Shown: positions 43,365 through 53,543, counted from the first letter of the stretch. The stretch: DNA of 64,000 nt from Actinoplanes philippinensis (GCF_900113015.1 NZ_FONV01000025.1:1-64000), one strand, 5' to 3'. Numbers and translations: made by a program. The notes: generated by a model not told the origin, from the sequence alone.

Positions 43365-44669
43365 ATGCGTCGCATAACCAAGGGACTGGCCGCTCTCTCC
43401 TCCGTGGCCCTCGCCTTCACCCTCGTCGCGTGCAGCGGCGACAAGGAGCCGGCCGCCGGCGACAACAAGGCTGCCGACCCGGCTTCGCTCGCCGCGGAGC
43501 TGACGTGGTGGGACACGTCGGACGCGAAGAACGAGGGTCCGGTCTTCCAGGACCTGATCAAGCAGTTCAACGCGAAGTACCCGAACGTCAAGATCAACTA
43601 CCAGTCGGTGCCGTTCGCCGACGCGCAGAACAAGTTCAAGACCGCCGCCGCGGCCAAGACCGGCGCCCCGGACATCCTGCGCGCCGAGGTCGCCTGGGTG
43701 CCCGAGTTCGCGTCGCTGGGCTACCTCTACTCGCTGGACGGCTCCGAGCTGCTCGCCGACGAGTCGGACTACAACAAGACCGCGCTGGCCTCGAACAAGT
43801 TCGACGGCAAGACGTACGGCGTACCGCAGGTCACCGACAGCCTCGCCCTGCTCTACAACAAGGAGCTCGTCGAGAAGGCCGGCGTGAGCGTGCCGAAGAC
43901 GTGGGCCGAGCTGAAGACCGCCGCCCAGACCGTCAAGCAGAAGACCGGCGCCGAGGGTCTCTACGTGAACCCGGCCGGCTACTTCACCCTGCCGTTCCTC
44001 TACGGCGAGGGCGGTGACCTGGTCGACACCGCGAGCAAGAAGATCGTGGTGAACTCGGAGCAGAACGTTGCCGGGCTCAAGGTCGCCAAGGACCTGATCG
44101 ACAGCGGCGCCGCGGTGAAGCCGTCGGCCACCGACTCGTACGGCACGATGATGACCCTCTTCAAGGAGAAGAAGGTCGCCTTCATCATCAACGGCCCGTG
44201 GGAGGTCGCGAACGTCAAGGCCGCTCCGGGCTTCGGTGGTCTGGAGAACCTCGGCATCGCGCCGGTCCCGGCCGGTTCCGCCAAGGCGGGCGCCCCGGTC
44301 GGCGGCCACAACTACGTCGTCTACTCGGGTGTCCCGCAGGAGAAGGCGGCCGCCGCCGTCGCGTTCATCAAGTTCATGAACTCCGCCGAGTCGCAGGCCG
44401 CCCTGGCCGACAAGCTGGGTGTGCTCCCGACCCGTACCTCGGCCTACGACATCGCGTCGGTCAAGAGCAACGCCGTGATCTCGGCCTTCAAGCCGGTCGT
44501 CGAGTCGGCCGTGAACCGCCCGTGGATCCCGGAGGGCGGCCAGTTCTTCGGCCCGCTCGACACGCTCGCCACCGAGGTCCTGGTCCAGAACAAGGACGCG
44601 AAAACGTCCCTCGACGCCGTGGCCCAGAAGTACAAGGCCGAGGTCGTTCCCTCGTACGCCACCAACTGA
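43365..44669 (+). CDS. malE: Maltose/maltodextrin ABC transporter binding lipoprotein
   Basis: A 434-residue family 1 extracellular solute-binding protein. It has a lipoprotein signal peptide with Cys23 (LVAC) as the lipidation site, so it is anchored outside the membrane. Typical motifs are LTWWDTSD near the mature start, PDILRAEVAWVPEFASLGYL, KTYGVPQVTDSLALLYNKEL, and VAFIINGPWEV. The ATG follows AAGGAG. Two permease genes follow, and an amylopullulanase and LacI gene lie just beyond, so maltodextrins are the likely ligand. The sugar assignment is from context. Confidence 0.9.
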   Translation: MRRITKGLAALSSVALAFTLVACSGDKEPAAGDNKAADPASLAAELTWWDTSDAKNEGPVFQDLIKQFNAKYPNVKINYQSVPFADAQNKFKTAAAAKTGAPDILRAEVAWVPEFASLGYLYSLDGSELLADESDYNKTALASNKFDGKTYGVPQVTDSLALLYNKELVEKAGVSVPKTWAELKTAAQTVKQKTGAEGLYVNPAGYFTLPFLYGEGGDLVDTASKKIVVNSEQNVAGLKVAKDLIDSGAAVKPSATDSYGTMMTLFKEKKVAFIINGPWEVANVKAAPGFGGLENLGIAPVPAGSAKAGAPVGGHNYVVYSGVPQEKAAAAVAFIKFMNSAESQAALADKLGVLPTRTSAYDIASVKSNAVISAFKPVVESAVNRPWIPEGGQFFGPLDTLATEVLVQNKDAKTSLDAVAQKYKAEVVPSYATN

Positions 44670-44739
44670 CGGTTCTGAACGCAGGCGCCGGCTCCGCGTG
44701 GGCCGGCGCCCGCTTCGCTTCCTCTCTGGAGCACAGCTG

Positions 44740-45729
44740 ATGAGCACTGTGACTGCCGGCGCGGCGCCGAGGAGCACCTCGCTGCGGCGGAGCTGGGACA
44801 AGCACTGGGCGGCCTGGGCGATGGTCGTGCCGGTCGTGGCGGTTCTGGCGGTTCTGATCTTCTATCCCCTGGTCAACGGCATCTGGCTGACCTTCACCAA
44901 CCAGACCGAGGCCAACCAGCTCGCCGAGATCTGCACGAAGTCGATCACCGGGGGCGAGGTCTGCAAGGAGAACCCGAACGCCTGGTCGTTCGTGGGCCTC
45001 GACAACTACGTCAACGTCCTCACCGGCCGGATCGGCGAGTTCTGGCAGTGGACCGGGACCACCCTGATCTGGACCGCCGCGGGTGTCGCCTTCCACTACG
45101 GCCTGGGCCTCGGCCTGGCCGTCATGATCCACCGCGAGATGCGGTTCCGCGGCCTCTACCGCGTCCTGCTGGTGCTGCCGTGGGCGGTGCCGGCGTTCAT
45201 CAGCGCCTTCGCCTGGAAGTTCCTCTTCAACGAGCAGCTCGGCCTGGTCAACTCGCTGCTCAACGCGGTCGGCATCGACTCGGTCGCCTGGTTCGCCGAC
45301 AGATGGACGGCACTGTTCGTCGCGGTGATCACCAACATCTGGCTGGGTGTGCCGTTCATGATGGTGGCCCTGCTCGGCGGCCTGCAGAGCATCCCGGAGG
45401 AGCTCTACGAGTCGGCCGAGATCGACGGCGCGACGCCGTGGCAGCGGTTCCGCAACATCACCCTGCCGGGTCTGCGGCCGGTCAGCATGACGGTGATCCT
45501 GCTCGGCACGATCTGGACCTTCAACATGTTCCCGATCATCTTCCTGGTGACCGAGGGCCAGCCGGCCGGGTCGACCGAGATCCTGGTGACCGGTGCCTTC
45601 CGGGCCGCTTTCGAGGGCATCCGGAACTACTCGCTCGCCTCCACCTACGGCGTGCTGATCCTCTCGATCCTGCTCATCTTCTCGGTGTTCTACCGGCGGG
45701 TGCTGCGTAAGCAAGGCGAGGTTTGGTGA
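44740..45729 (+). CDS. malF: ABC transporter permease, MalF type
   Basis: A 329-residue inner-membrane permease with about six transmembrane helices. The first is near residues 28-48 (MVVPVVAVLAVLIFYPLVNGI), followed by a roughly 50-residue external loop containing two Cys (EICTKS, GEVCKEN) that could form a disulfide. The EAA loop contacting the ATPase is EELYESAEIDGATPWQRFRN. The ATG at 44740 lies 70 bp after malE. The partner permease begins 1 base after its stop. Confidence 0.92.
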   Translation: MSTVTAGAAPRSTSLRRSWDKHWAAWAMVVPVVAVLAVLIFYPLVNGIWLTFTNQTEANQLAEICTKSITGGEVCKENPNAWSFVGLDNYVNVLTGRIGEFWQWTGTTLIWTAAGVAFHYGLGLGLAVMIHREMRFRGLYRVLLVLPWAVPAFISAFAWKFLFNEQLGLVNSLLNAVGIDSVAWFADRWTALFVAVITNIWLGVPFMMVALLGGLQSIPEELYESAEIDGATPWQRFRNITLPGLRPVSMTVILLGTIWTFNMFPIIFLVTEGQPAGSTEILVTGAFRAAFEGIRNYSLASTYGVLILSILLIFSVFYRRVLRKQGEVW

Positions 45730-45730
45730 C

Positions 45731-46633
45731 ATGGCCCAGATGACGACGACCCCACCGATCGCGGCGCCGACCGGCGCGCCGGCGCGGGTCAACAAGCCCC
45801 GGCGTGGCCGCCGCAGTGTCGGCGCGTCGATCGGCCTGCACGCCACGCTGATCGTGGCCTCGCTGATCGCGATCGGTCCGATCCTCTGGGTGGTGCTCTC
45901 CTCGTTCAAGCCGGGGTACGCCGTCCAGAGCACCGAGATCACCCTGATCAAGGACCCGACGCTCGCCAACTACGAGTACGTGCTGTTCGACACGAACTTC
46001 CGGTCCTGGTTCCTCAACTCGGTGATCGTGGCGAGCCTGACGATGCTGATCGGCATCTTCTTCTCGGCGACCACCGGCTACGCGCTGTCCCGGTTCAACT
46101 TCCCGGGCCGGCGCTCGCTGATGATGGTCTTCCTGGTCACGCAGATGTTCCCGGTGTCGATCCTGATCGTCCCGATCTACGCGATCATGGCCAATCTCGG
46201 GCTGATCAACACGTTGCCGTCGCTGGTCATCGCGTACCTGACGATCGCCGTGCCGTTCTGCGCGTGGATGCTCAAGGGCTACTTCGACTCGGTCCCGACC
46301 TCGCTGGACGAGGCGGCGGCACTGGACGGCTGCGGCCCGTTCCGGATCTTCTGGCGGGTCATCCTGCCGCTGGCCCGCCCGGCGATCGCGGTCACCGGTT
46401 TCTACGCGTTCCTCACCGCGTGGGGGGAGGTCGCGTACGCGTCGGCGTTCATCCAGACCGACGACAAATACACCCTGGCGTACGGTCTGCAGCAGTTCGT
46501 GCCCCAGTTCAATCCGCAGTGGGAATATCTCACCGCGGCCGCCGTCCTCGTGACGATCCCGGCCGGAATCGTATTCCTCTTCGCGCAGAAGCATCTCGTG
46601 TCCGGTCTTACCGCCGGCGGCACGAAGGGCTGA
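45731..46633 (+). CDS. malG: ABC transporter permease, MalG type
   Basis: A 300-residue permease with about six transmembrane helices, the first at about 33-57. The cytoplasmic coupling loop reads TSLDEAAALDGCGPFRIFWR, the EAA motif. It pairs with MalF to form the channel. No ATPase gene is present in the cluster; actinobacterial sugar importers often share one MsiK-type ATPase encoded elsewhere, which is the likely solution here. The stop is followed within 8 bp by a perfect palindromic terminator. Confidence 0.92.
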   Translation: MAQMTTTPPIAAPTGAPARVNKPRRGRRSVGASIGLHATLIVASLIAIGPILWVVLSSFKPGYAVQSTEITLIKDPTLANYEYVLFDTNFRSWFLNSVIVASLTMLIGIFFSATTGYALSRFNFPGRRSLMMVFLVTQMFPVSILIVPIYAIMANLGLINTLPSLVIAYLTIAVPFCAWMLKGYFDSVPTSLDEAAALDGCGPFRIFWRVILPLARPAIAVTGFYAFLTAWGEVAYASAFIQTDDKYTLAYGLQQFVPQFNPQWEYLTAAAVLVTIPAGIVFLFAQKHLVSGLTAGGTKG

Positions 46634-46640
46634 ATGGAAT

Positions 46641-46670
46641 CAGGCGTGCGGATATCCGCACGCCTGTTTC
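46641..46670. terminator. Palindromic bidirectional terminator
   Basis: A 26-bp perfect palindrome (46641-46666) followed by TTT, between malG and the convergent LacI gene. As a perfect inverted repeat it can act on both strands. Confidence 0.75.
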
Positions 46671-46710
46671 CGGAACATCGAGAGACCGCTCTCACAAAGT
46701 ACGGATTCGG

Positions 46711-47760
46711 TCACGCGGCGGGAGTGGCGACCGGAATCTCGGAGCGCATCGGCGCGATCGCGGTCGAGTTACGGACCACCAGCTCGGGATGGAAGAGGTA
46801 TTCCGAGTGCGGCGCGCCGTGCCCGTTGATCTCGTCGACCAGCGACCGCACCGCGGCCACCGCCATCGAGGCCACCGGCTGGCGCAGCGTGGTCAGCGGC
46901 GGGTCGGTGAACGGGATCAGCGCCGAGTCGTCGAAGCCGATCACCGAGACGTCCTCGGGAACTCGCAGGCCACGGCGCCGCGCGGCCCGGATCGCGCCGA
47001 GCGCCATCATGTCGGAGGCGCAGATGATGCCGGTCGCGCCCCGGGCCAGCAGCCGGTCGGCGGCCACCTCACCGCCCTCGACGCCGAAGAGCGTGAGCGA
47101 GACCAGGTCGTCCACCTCGGCGTCGGAGAGGCCCACCTCGCGCTTCATCGCCGCGCGGTAGCCCTCCAGCTTGCGCTGGGTGTTGATGAACCGGTTGGGG
47201 CCGGAGATCATGCCGATCCGCCGGTGCCCGAGCGCCACCAGATGGGTCACCCCGAGATCGCCGGCGACCCGGTCGTCGCACGAGACGAACGGCGCCTCCA
47301 GCTCCTTGGCGTAGCCGTTGACCAGCACGATCGGCAGCGGCCGGTCGAGCAGCCGCTGGTATCGGGATCGGTCGGAGGTGGTGTCGGCGGAGAGCGACGA
47401 GATGAAGACGATGCCCGAGACCTGCCGGTCGAGGAGCATCTCCACATACTCGTCCTCGGTGACGCCGCCGGGGGACTGGGTGCAGAGCACCGGCGTGTAA
47501 CCGTGCTGCGCCAGCGTCGACTCGATCACCTGAGCGAAGGCGGGGAAGATCGGATTGTCCAGCTCGGGGACGACCAGGCCGACCAGGCCGGCGCTGCGCT
47601 TGCGCAATCTTTCCGGTCGTTCGTAACCGAGGACGTCGAGTGCGGTCAGGACCGCTTGTCGGGTTTCAGCGGAGACGCCGGGGCGGTCGTTAATGACACG
47701 CGACACCGTCGCCTCACTGACCTGAGCCTGTTTGGCGATATCGGCCATTCGCGCACGCAT
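46711..47760 (-). CDS. LacI-family regulator (MalR-like)
   Basis: A 349-residue repressor. The N-terminal helix-turn-helix is MADIAKQAQVSEATVSRVINDR (about 5-26), with the hinge helix near 48-60. The rest is a periplasmic-binding-protein-like sugar-sensing core (VGLVVPELDNPIFPAFAQVIE; VIGFDDSALIPFTDPPLTTLRQP). It lies between malEFG and the amylopullulanase gene, so it most likely controls both and responds to maltose or a maltodextrin. ATG 47760 is given; the Met four residues later is an alternative. A GCAAG-CTTGC palindrome lies 61 bp upstream. Confidence 0.92.
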   Translation of the reverse strand: MRARMADIAKQAQVSEATVSRVINDRPGVSAETRQAVLTALDVLGYERPERLRKRSAGLVGLVVPELDNPIFPAFAQVIESTLAQHGYTPVLCTQSPGGVTEDEYVEMLLDRQVSGIVFISSLSADTTSDRSRYQRLLDRPLPIVLVNGYAKELEAPFVSCDDRVAGDLGVTHLVALGHRRIGMISGPNRFINTQRKLEGYRAAMKREVGLSDAEVDDLVSLTLFGVEGGEVAADRLLARGATGIICASDMMALGAIRAARRRGLRVPEDVSVIGFDDSALIPFTDPPLTTLRQPVASMAVAAVRSLVDEINGHGAPHSEYLFHPELVVRNSTAIAPMRSEIPVATPAA

Positions 47761-47820
47761 GGTCTCACTCTAGTCGTCTGTAGTGTGCTCGGCATGGTCC
47801 TGAAAGGTCTTCCATTCCAT

Positions 47821-47832
47821 GCAAGACCTTGC
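47821..47832. promoter_or_regulatory. LacI operator palindrome
   Basis: GCAAGACCTTGC has perfect 5-bp arms and lies between the LacI gene and the divergent amylopullulanase gene. The same half-sites occur upstream of malE, and the adjoining TTGCTA-x-CG sequence is also shared. Probable autoregulatory and target site. Confidence 0.6.
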
Positions 47833-48034
47833 TAACGTCCCGGCAACAGGAGCGATACAGGCCGATAGGTCGATGGAACGCGCCCTGAACGGCTTTTCGG
47901 TTTGTCGCCGCGGCGCGTCGTCGAGCCTGTCCTGGAGCACTCTACTCCGAGGGCGTCCAACGGCTTCCGCGCCGGGGTGACGTGACGAAATATATAACTG
48001 TCAATCCGATACCACTGAATCGGAAGGGTGCGCA

Positions 48035-51000
48035 GTGGCACTCAACAGACCAATGCACCGCCGTCTCATGCTGGGCGCCGCGCTGCTCAGCCTCGTCCTC
48101 CCACTCCTCGCCGTGCCGGCCTCCGCGGCGGCCGGTGGCGAGAAGACACCCAGCGACGCGATCATCGCCAACTGGGGGTCGGACAACCCCACATCGGGGG
48201 AGCAGTTCTACTTCGTGCTGCCCGACCGGTTCGCCAACGGAGACCGGAAGAACGACAGGGGCGGGCTCTCCGGGGACCGTCTCTCCACCGGGTACGACCC
48301 CGCTGACAAGGGCTTCTACCACGGCGGCGACCTCAAGGGCGTGATCGACCGGCTGGACTACATCCAGGGGCTCGGCACCACCGCGATCTGGCTCGCGCCG
48401 GTCTTCAAGAACCGTCCCGTGCAGGGGACCGGCGCCGACGTGAGCGCCGGCTACCACGGGTACTGGATCACCGACTTCACCCAGGTGGACCCGCACTTCG
48501 GCACCAACGCCGACCTGAAGCGGCTGGTCCGGCTCGCCCACCAGCGCGGTCTCAAGATCTACCTGGACATCATCGTCAACCACACCGCCGACGTCATCAA
48601 GTATGCCGAGAACACCTACACCTACGTCGACAAGGCGGACTCCCCGTACACCGACGCCGACGGGCAGCCGTTCGAGGACCGCAACTACGCGACCTCGGAC
48701 GAGTTCCCGAAGACGGACGCGACGTCGTACCCGTACACCCCGGTCTTCGGATCGAAAGCGGACTCGACCGTCAAGAAACCGTCGTGGCTGAACGACGTGA
48801 ACATGTACCACAACCGCGGTGACTCCACCTTCGCCGGTGAGAACAGCGAGTACGGCGACTTCTACGGTCTCGACGACCTCTTCACCGAGCGCCCCGAGGT
48901 GGTCGAGGGCATGTCGAAGATCTACGGCGACTGGGTCAGGGACACCGGGATCGACGGCTACCGCCTCGACACCGTCAAGCACTCCAACCTGGAGTTCTGG
49001 CAGCAGTGGCAGCCGGCCGTGGAGAAGGCCGCCAGGCAGGCCGGCAAGAAGGACTTCTTCACCTTCGGCGAGGTGTACAGCGCCGACCAGGAGATCGAGT
49101 CGACCTACGTGCGCGAGGGCGGTCTCCCGGCCACCCTGGACTTCTCGTTCCAGGAGGCGGCGCGCGGCTTCGTCACCGGCAACAGCGGCGCGGACGCGCT
49201 GGCCGGCCTGTACGCCAAGGACGACCTCTACACCGCCCGCAACACCGGCGCGGACCGGCTGCCGACCTTCCTCGGCAACCACGACATGGGCCGGATCGGC
49301 TCGTTCATCGCCGCCGCGGCCACCGCCGACACCCAGCTCAAGCGCGACCAGCTGGCGCACGAGCTGATGTTCCTGACCCGGGGCCAGCCGGTCGTCTACT
49401 CCGGTGACGAGCAGGGCTTCACCGGGCCGGGCGGCGACAAGGACGCCCGCCAGGACCTCTTCGCCAGCAAGAGCGCCGACTACCTGGACGACGACCTGAT
49501 CGGCACCGACCGCACCCACGCGGTCGACAACTACGACACGTCGCACCCGGTCTACCGGACGATCGCCGCGCTCGCGAAGCTCCGCAAGGAGAACCCGGCG
49601 CTGGTCACCGGCATCCAGCAGACCCGCTACGCGGCCGACGGCCCGGGCGTCTTCGCCGCCTCCCGGATCGCCCGCGACGGCAGCCGCAAGGAGTACGTGG
49701 TCGCGGTCAACAACGCCACCACGGCGCAGACCGTCTCGTTCGCCACGTCCACACCGAACGTGATCTTCACCGGGATCTACGGTGGCGCGGCCGCGGCGAA
49801 CTCGGACGCGGACGGGCGGATCACCGTCACGGTTCCGGCGCTGTCCTCCGTCGTCCTGCGGGCCGGGGGAGGAGTGGCCGTACCGAAGAACGGTCCGACC
49901 GTGACCCTCAGCAGCCCGCAGGCGGGCGCATCGGTGGCCGGCCGCACCGAGATCGTCGCCGACGTCGTCGGTGACCCGCTCGCGACGGTGACCTTCGCGG
50001 CCCAGGCCGGCAACGGCCCCTGGAAGCTGCTCGGCACCGCCGACCGCGCGCCCTACCGCGTCTACCACGACCTGACCGGCCTGGCCGGGAAGACGCCGGT
50101 GCGGTACAAGGCGGTGGTGCGCGACAGCAAGGGGCGGCTCGCCTCGGCGACCTCCGCCATCACGGTCGGCACCCCGGTGGCCGAGTCGACCGCGGGTTAC
50201 GCGGTCGTGCACTACCAGCGGCCGGACGGCAAATACGACGACCAGAACCTGTACGTCTGGGGCGACATCGACCCGTCGATGTCCACCACCTGGCCGAACG
50301 GGCAGCAGTTCACCGGCGAGGACTCGTACGGCCGTTTCGCCTGGGTGAAGCTCAAGCCGGGGGCCAAGAGCGTCGGGTTCATCGTGGTCGACGACAACGG
50401 CAACAAGGACACCGACGCCGATCGTACGATCAACATCGGCGCCGACCCGGAGATCTGGATCAAGCAGGGTGACACGACCGTCTACTCCTCACGGCAGGCG
50501 GCCACCGGCCAGCCCGACCCGGCGCAGGACGAGACCAGGGCGATCATCCACTGGAAGCGGGCCGACGGGAACTACGACGGCTGGGGCCTGCACGTCTGGT
50601 CCGGTGCGGCCGCCCCGACCGACTGGTCCAGCCCACTGCTTCCGGCCCGGATCGACAGTTACGGCGCGGTCTTCGAGGTGCCGCTGGCGGCCGGGGCGAC
50701 CTCGCTGAGCTACATCATCCACCGCGGTGACGAGAAGGACCTGCCCACCGACCAGTCCCTGGACTTCGCCAAGGCGAGCCGTGAGGTCTGGCTCCTGGCC
50801 GGCCAGGAGACTCGCCTGCTGCCGCTGGTGAAGACCAGTGCCGGTGGTGGCGTCGTGGACGTCACCAAGTCGGCCGCGGTGTGGCTGGACCGCGGCACGA
50901 TCGCCTGGAGGACCGGGACCGGGACCACCCTGGAACCGGTCGGCGCGGGCACCGACGGCAAGGTCTACGACCTGGTCTGGTCGCCGACGGGCGGTATCGG

Positions 51001-53488
51001 GGTCGCGGATGGCGAGCTTACCGGGACATATCGGACGACAGCGCTCGCCGCGGTCCGGAGTGGCCTCAGCGAGGCGCAGCGCGAGAAGTTCCCGCACCTT
51101 TGGCAATACGGCGCCTTCAGGCTATCAAGTCATGAAATTTCGGACATCTTGCGTGGCCAGGTCGTCGTCACCGAACGCGACGCCGCCGGCAAGCTCCTCT
51201 CGGCCACCGGTGTACAGGTGGCGGGCGTCCTCGATGACTTGTACAAGACCGACGCCACCCTCGGCCCGGTGATCAGCGGCCGGAAGGCGAGCGTCGCCGT
51301 CTGGGCGCCGACCGCCCGCAGCGTCGAACTCGAGATCTACGACACCGCCGGCCAGGTCTCCCCGGCTCTGATCGAGCTGACCCGCGACAACCGCACCGGC
51401 GTCTGGTCCGGCCGGGGCGACTGGGCCGGCAAGTTCTACCGGTTCCGGGTGACCGCGTGGCAGCCGGCCACGCAGAAGGTCGTCACGGCGTCGGTGACCG
51501 ACCCGTACTCGGTGGCGCTCAGCACCGACTCCACCCGCAGCCGGTTCGTCAGCCTGTCCGACCCGGCCCTCATGCCGGCCGGCTGGAGCACCCTGAAGAA
51601 ACCGGCCGCCGTCGCTCCCGCGAGGATCCAGATCTCGGAGCTGTCGGTGCGGGACTTCTCGATCGCCGATAATTCCGTCAAAACCGGGAGCCGGGGTACG
51701 TTCAGCGCCTTCACCGACCCGGCCACGGCGGGCATGAAGCACCTGCGTGAGCTGGCCGGCGCCGGTGTCACCCACCTGCACCTGCTCCCGGCGTTCGACT
51801 TCGCCACCATCCCGGAGAAACGCGCCGACCAGCGGCAGCCCGCCTGTGATCTGGCGTCGCTGCCGCCGGACTCGGAGGAACAGCAGGCCTGCGTCGCCGC
51901 GGTCGCCGCCACCGACGGTTACAACTGGGGCTACGACCCGCTGCACTACACGGTCCCGGAGGGTGGCTACGCGGCCGACCCCGACTCCCGTACCAAGGAG
52001 TTCCGGTCGATGGTCGCCGGGATCAACCAGGCCGGCCTGCGCGTGGTGATGGACGTCGTCTACAACCACACCTCGGCCGCCGGGACCGACCCGAAGTCGG
52101 TGCTCGACCAGATCGTGCCCGGCTACTACCACCGCCTTCTCCCCGACGGCACGATCGCCGACTCCACCTGCTGCGCCAACACCGCCCCGGAGAACGCGAT
52201 GATGGGCCGGCTCGTGGTCGACTCGATCGTCACGTGGGCCAAGCAGTACAAGGTCGACGGCTTCCGCTTCGACCTGATGGGCCACCACCCGAAGGAGAAC
52301 ATCCTGGCGGTGCGCAAGGCCCTCGACCGGCTCACGGTCGCGAAGGACGGCGTCGACGGCAGGAGCATCAACGTGTACGGCGAGGGCTGGAACTTCGGTG
52401 AGGTGGCGAACAACGCGCGCTTCGTCCAGGCGAGCCAGACCGAGCTGGCCGGCACCGGGATCGGCACGTTCAACGACCGGCTCCGGGACGCGGTCCGTGG
52501 TGGCGGCCCGTTCGACGGCAACCCGCGCATCCAGGGCTTCGCGTCCGGTCTGGCCGGCGCCCCCAACGGCGACCCGGTCAACGGCACCGAGGCCGAGCAG
52601 AAGGCGCGCCTGCTGCACTACCAGGATCTGATCAAGGTCGGTCTGACCGGCAACCTGGCGGACTACACGTTCACCTCGTCGGCCGGGCAGACGGTCACGG
52701 GCTCGCAGATCGACTACAACGGCGCGCAGGCCGGCTACACGAAGGACCCGGGCGAGTCGATCACCTACGTCGACGCGCACGACAACGAGATCCTGTACGA
52801 CGCGTTCGCCTACAAGCTGCCGCAGTCGACCACCGCCGCCCAGCGGGCCCGCGCCCAGGCGGTGGCGCTCGCCACCACCGTGCTCGGCCAGGGCGCCGGT
52901 TTCGTCACGGCCGGCAGTGAGCGGCTGCGCTCCAAGTCCCTGGACCGGAACTCGTTCAACTCCGGTGACTGGTTCAACCAGATCGTCTGGGACTGCGCGC
53001 AGGGCAACGGCTTCGGTCGCGGCCTGCCGCCCAAGGCGGACAACGAGTCGAAGTACGCGTACGCCAAGCCGCTGCTCGCCGACCCCGCGCTGGTCCCGGA
53101 CTGCGCCGCGATCGGCCTGGCCGACAGCACCTACCAGGAGCTGCTGAGGATCCGGAAGTCCACGCCGGCGTTCGGGCTGGCCACCGGCCGGCAGGTGCAG
53201 CAGCGTGTCGCCTTCCCGCTCTCCGGCGTCGACGAGACCGCCGGCGTCATCACCATGACCATCGACGCCCGCGGCATCGACAGCCGCTGGAAGAGCATCA
53301 CCGTCGTCTTCAACGCCGGCACGGCCACCGCCACCCAGACGGTGCCCGCGCTCGCCGGCAAGAAGGTGACACTCCACCCGGTCCAGCAGGCCTCGGCCGA
53401 CCCGGTGACCCGTACCGCCTCGTTCGCGGCCGCCACCGGGACGCTGACCGTCCCCGCGCGAACCGTCTCGGTCTTCGTGCAGGGCTGA
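48035..53488 (+). CDS. Secreted bifunctional amylopullulanase
   Basis: An 1817-residue exoenzyme with two GH13 modules. A signal peptide (cleavage near ASAAA, about residue 35) is followed by an alpha-amylase module (about 45-610; Asp312 in YRLDTVKH, Glu346 in FGEVYS, Asp417 in GNHDMG). An Ig-like domain (about 619-715) and two CBM41/PUD domains (about 717-825 and 830-930) follow. Next come the pullulanase N-domain/CBM48 region (about 940-1220) and the debranching module (YNWGYDP at 1296-1302, Asp1413, Glu1450, Asp1583). All six catalytic residues are intact. It would cut alpha-1,4 and alpha-1,6 bonds in starch, glycogen or pullulan. The GTG follows GGAAGGG. Probably controlled by the adjacent LacI gene. 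Confidence 0.95.
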   Translation: MALNRPMHRRLMLGAALLSLVLPLLAVPASAAAGGEKTPSDAIIANWGSDNPTSGEQFYFVLPDRFANGDRKNDRGGLSGDRLSTGYDPADKGFYHGGDLKGVIDRLDYIQGLGTTAIWLAPVFKNRPVQGTGADVSAGYHGYWITDFTQVDPHFGTNADLKRLVRLAHQRGLKIYLDIIVNHTADVIKYAENTYTYVDKADSPYTDADGQPFEDRNYATSDEFPKTDATSYPYTPVFGSKADSTVKKPSWLNDVNMYHNRGDSTFAGENSEYGDFYGLDDLFTERPEVVEGMSKIYGDWVRDTGIDGYRLDTVKHSNLEFWQQWQPAVEKAARQAGKKDFFTFGEVYSADQEIESTYVREGGLPATLDFSFQEAARGFVTGNSGADALAGLYAKDDLYTARNTGADRLPTFLGNHDMGRIGSFIAAAATADTQLKRDQLAHELMFLTRGQPVVYSGDEQGFTGPGGDKDARQDLFASKSADYLDDDLIGTDRTHAVDNYDTSHPVYRTIAALAKLRKENPALVTGIQQTRYAADGPGVFAASRIARDGSRKEYVVAVNNATTAQTVSFATSTPNVIFTGIYGGAAAANSDADGRITVTVPALSSVVLRAGGGVAVPKNGPTVTLSSPQAGASVAGRTEIVADVVGDPLATVTFAAQAGNGPWKLLGTADRAPYRVYHDLTGLAGKTPVRYKAVVRDSKGRLASATSAITVGTPVAESTAGYAVVHYQRPDGKYDDQNLYVWGDIDPSMSTTWPNGQQFTGEDSYGRFAWVKLKPGAKSVGFIVVDDNGNKDTDADRTINIGADPEIWIKQGDTTVYSSRQAATGQPDPAQDETRAIIHWKRADGNYDGWGLHVWSGAAAPTDWSSPLLPARIDSYGAVFEVPLAAGATSLSYIIHRGDEKDLPTDQSLDFAKASREVWLLAGQETRLLPLVKTSAGGGVVDVTKSAAVWLDRGTIAWRTGTGTTLEPVGAGTDGKVYDLVWSPTGGIGVADGELTGTYRTTALAAVRSGLSEAQREKFPHLWQYGAFRLSSHEISDILRGQVVVTERDAAGKLLSATGVQVAGVLDDLYKTDATLGPVISGRKASVAVWAPTARSVELEIYDTAGQVSPALIELTRDNRTGVWSGRGDWAGKFYRFRVTAWQPATQKVVTASVTDPYSVALSTDSTRSRFVSLSDPALMPAGWSTLKKPAAVAPARIQISELSVRDFSIADNSVKTGSRGTFSAFTDPATAGMKHLRELAGAGVTHLHLLPAFDFATIPEKRADQRQPACDLASLPPDSEEQQACVAAVAATDGYNWGYDPLHYTVPEGGYAADPDSRTKEFRSMVAGINQAGLRVVMDVVYNHTSAAGTDPKSVLDQIVPGYYHRLLPDGTIADSTCCANTAPENAMMGRLVVDSIVTWAKQYKVDGFRFDLMGHHPKENILAVRKALDRLTVAKDGVDGRSINVYGEGWNFGEVANNARFVQASQTELAGTGIGTFNDRLRDAVRGGGPFDGNPRIQGFASGLAGAPNGDPVNGTEAEQKARLLHYQDLIKVGLTGNLADYTFTSSAGQTVTGSQIDYNGAQAGYTKDPGESITYVDAHDNEILYDAFAYKLPQSTTAAQRARAQAVALATTVLGQGAGFVTAGSERLRSKSLDRNSFNSGDWFNQIVWDCAQGNGFGRGLPPKADNESKYAYAKPLLADPALVPDCAAIGLADSTYQELLRIRKSTPAFGLATGRQVQQRVAFPLSGVDETAGVITMTIDARGIDSRWKSITVVFNAGTATATQTVPALAGKKVTLHPVQQASADPVTRTASFAAATGTLTVPARTVSVFVQG

Positions 53489-53492
53489 GACC

Positions 53493-53541
53493 ACCGGACC
53501 GGCGTGGGGCCCTTCCACCCCCTGCGCCGGTCCGGTTCTCT
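53493..53541. terminator. Terminator between convergent genes
   Basis: A 12-bp perfect stem (53493-53504 with 53525-53536) encloses a 20-nt loop that can itself pair GGGG/CCCC, and is followed by TCTCTC. It serves the amylopullulanase gene and possibly the converging GGDEF-EAL gene. Confidence 0.75.
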
Positions 53542-53543
53542 CA

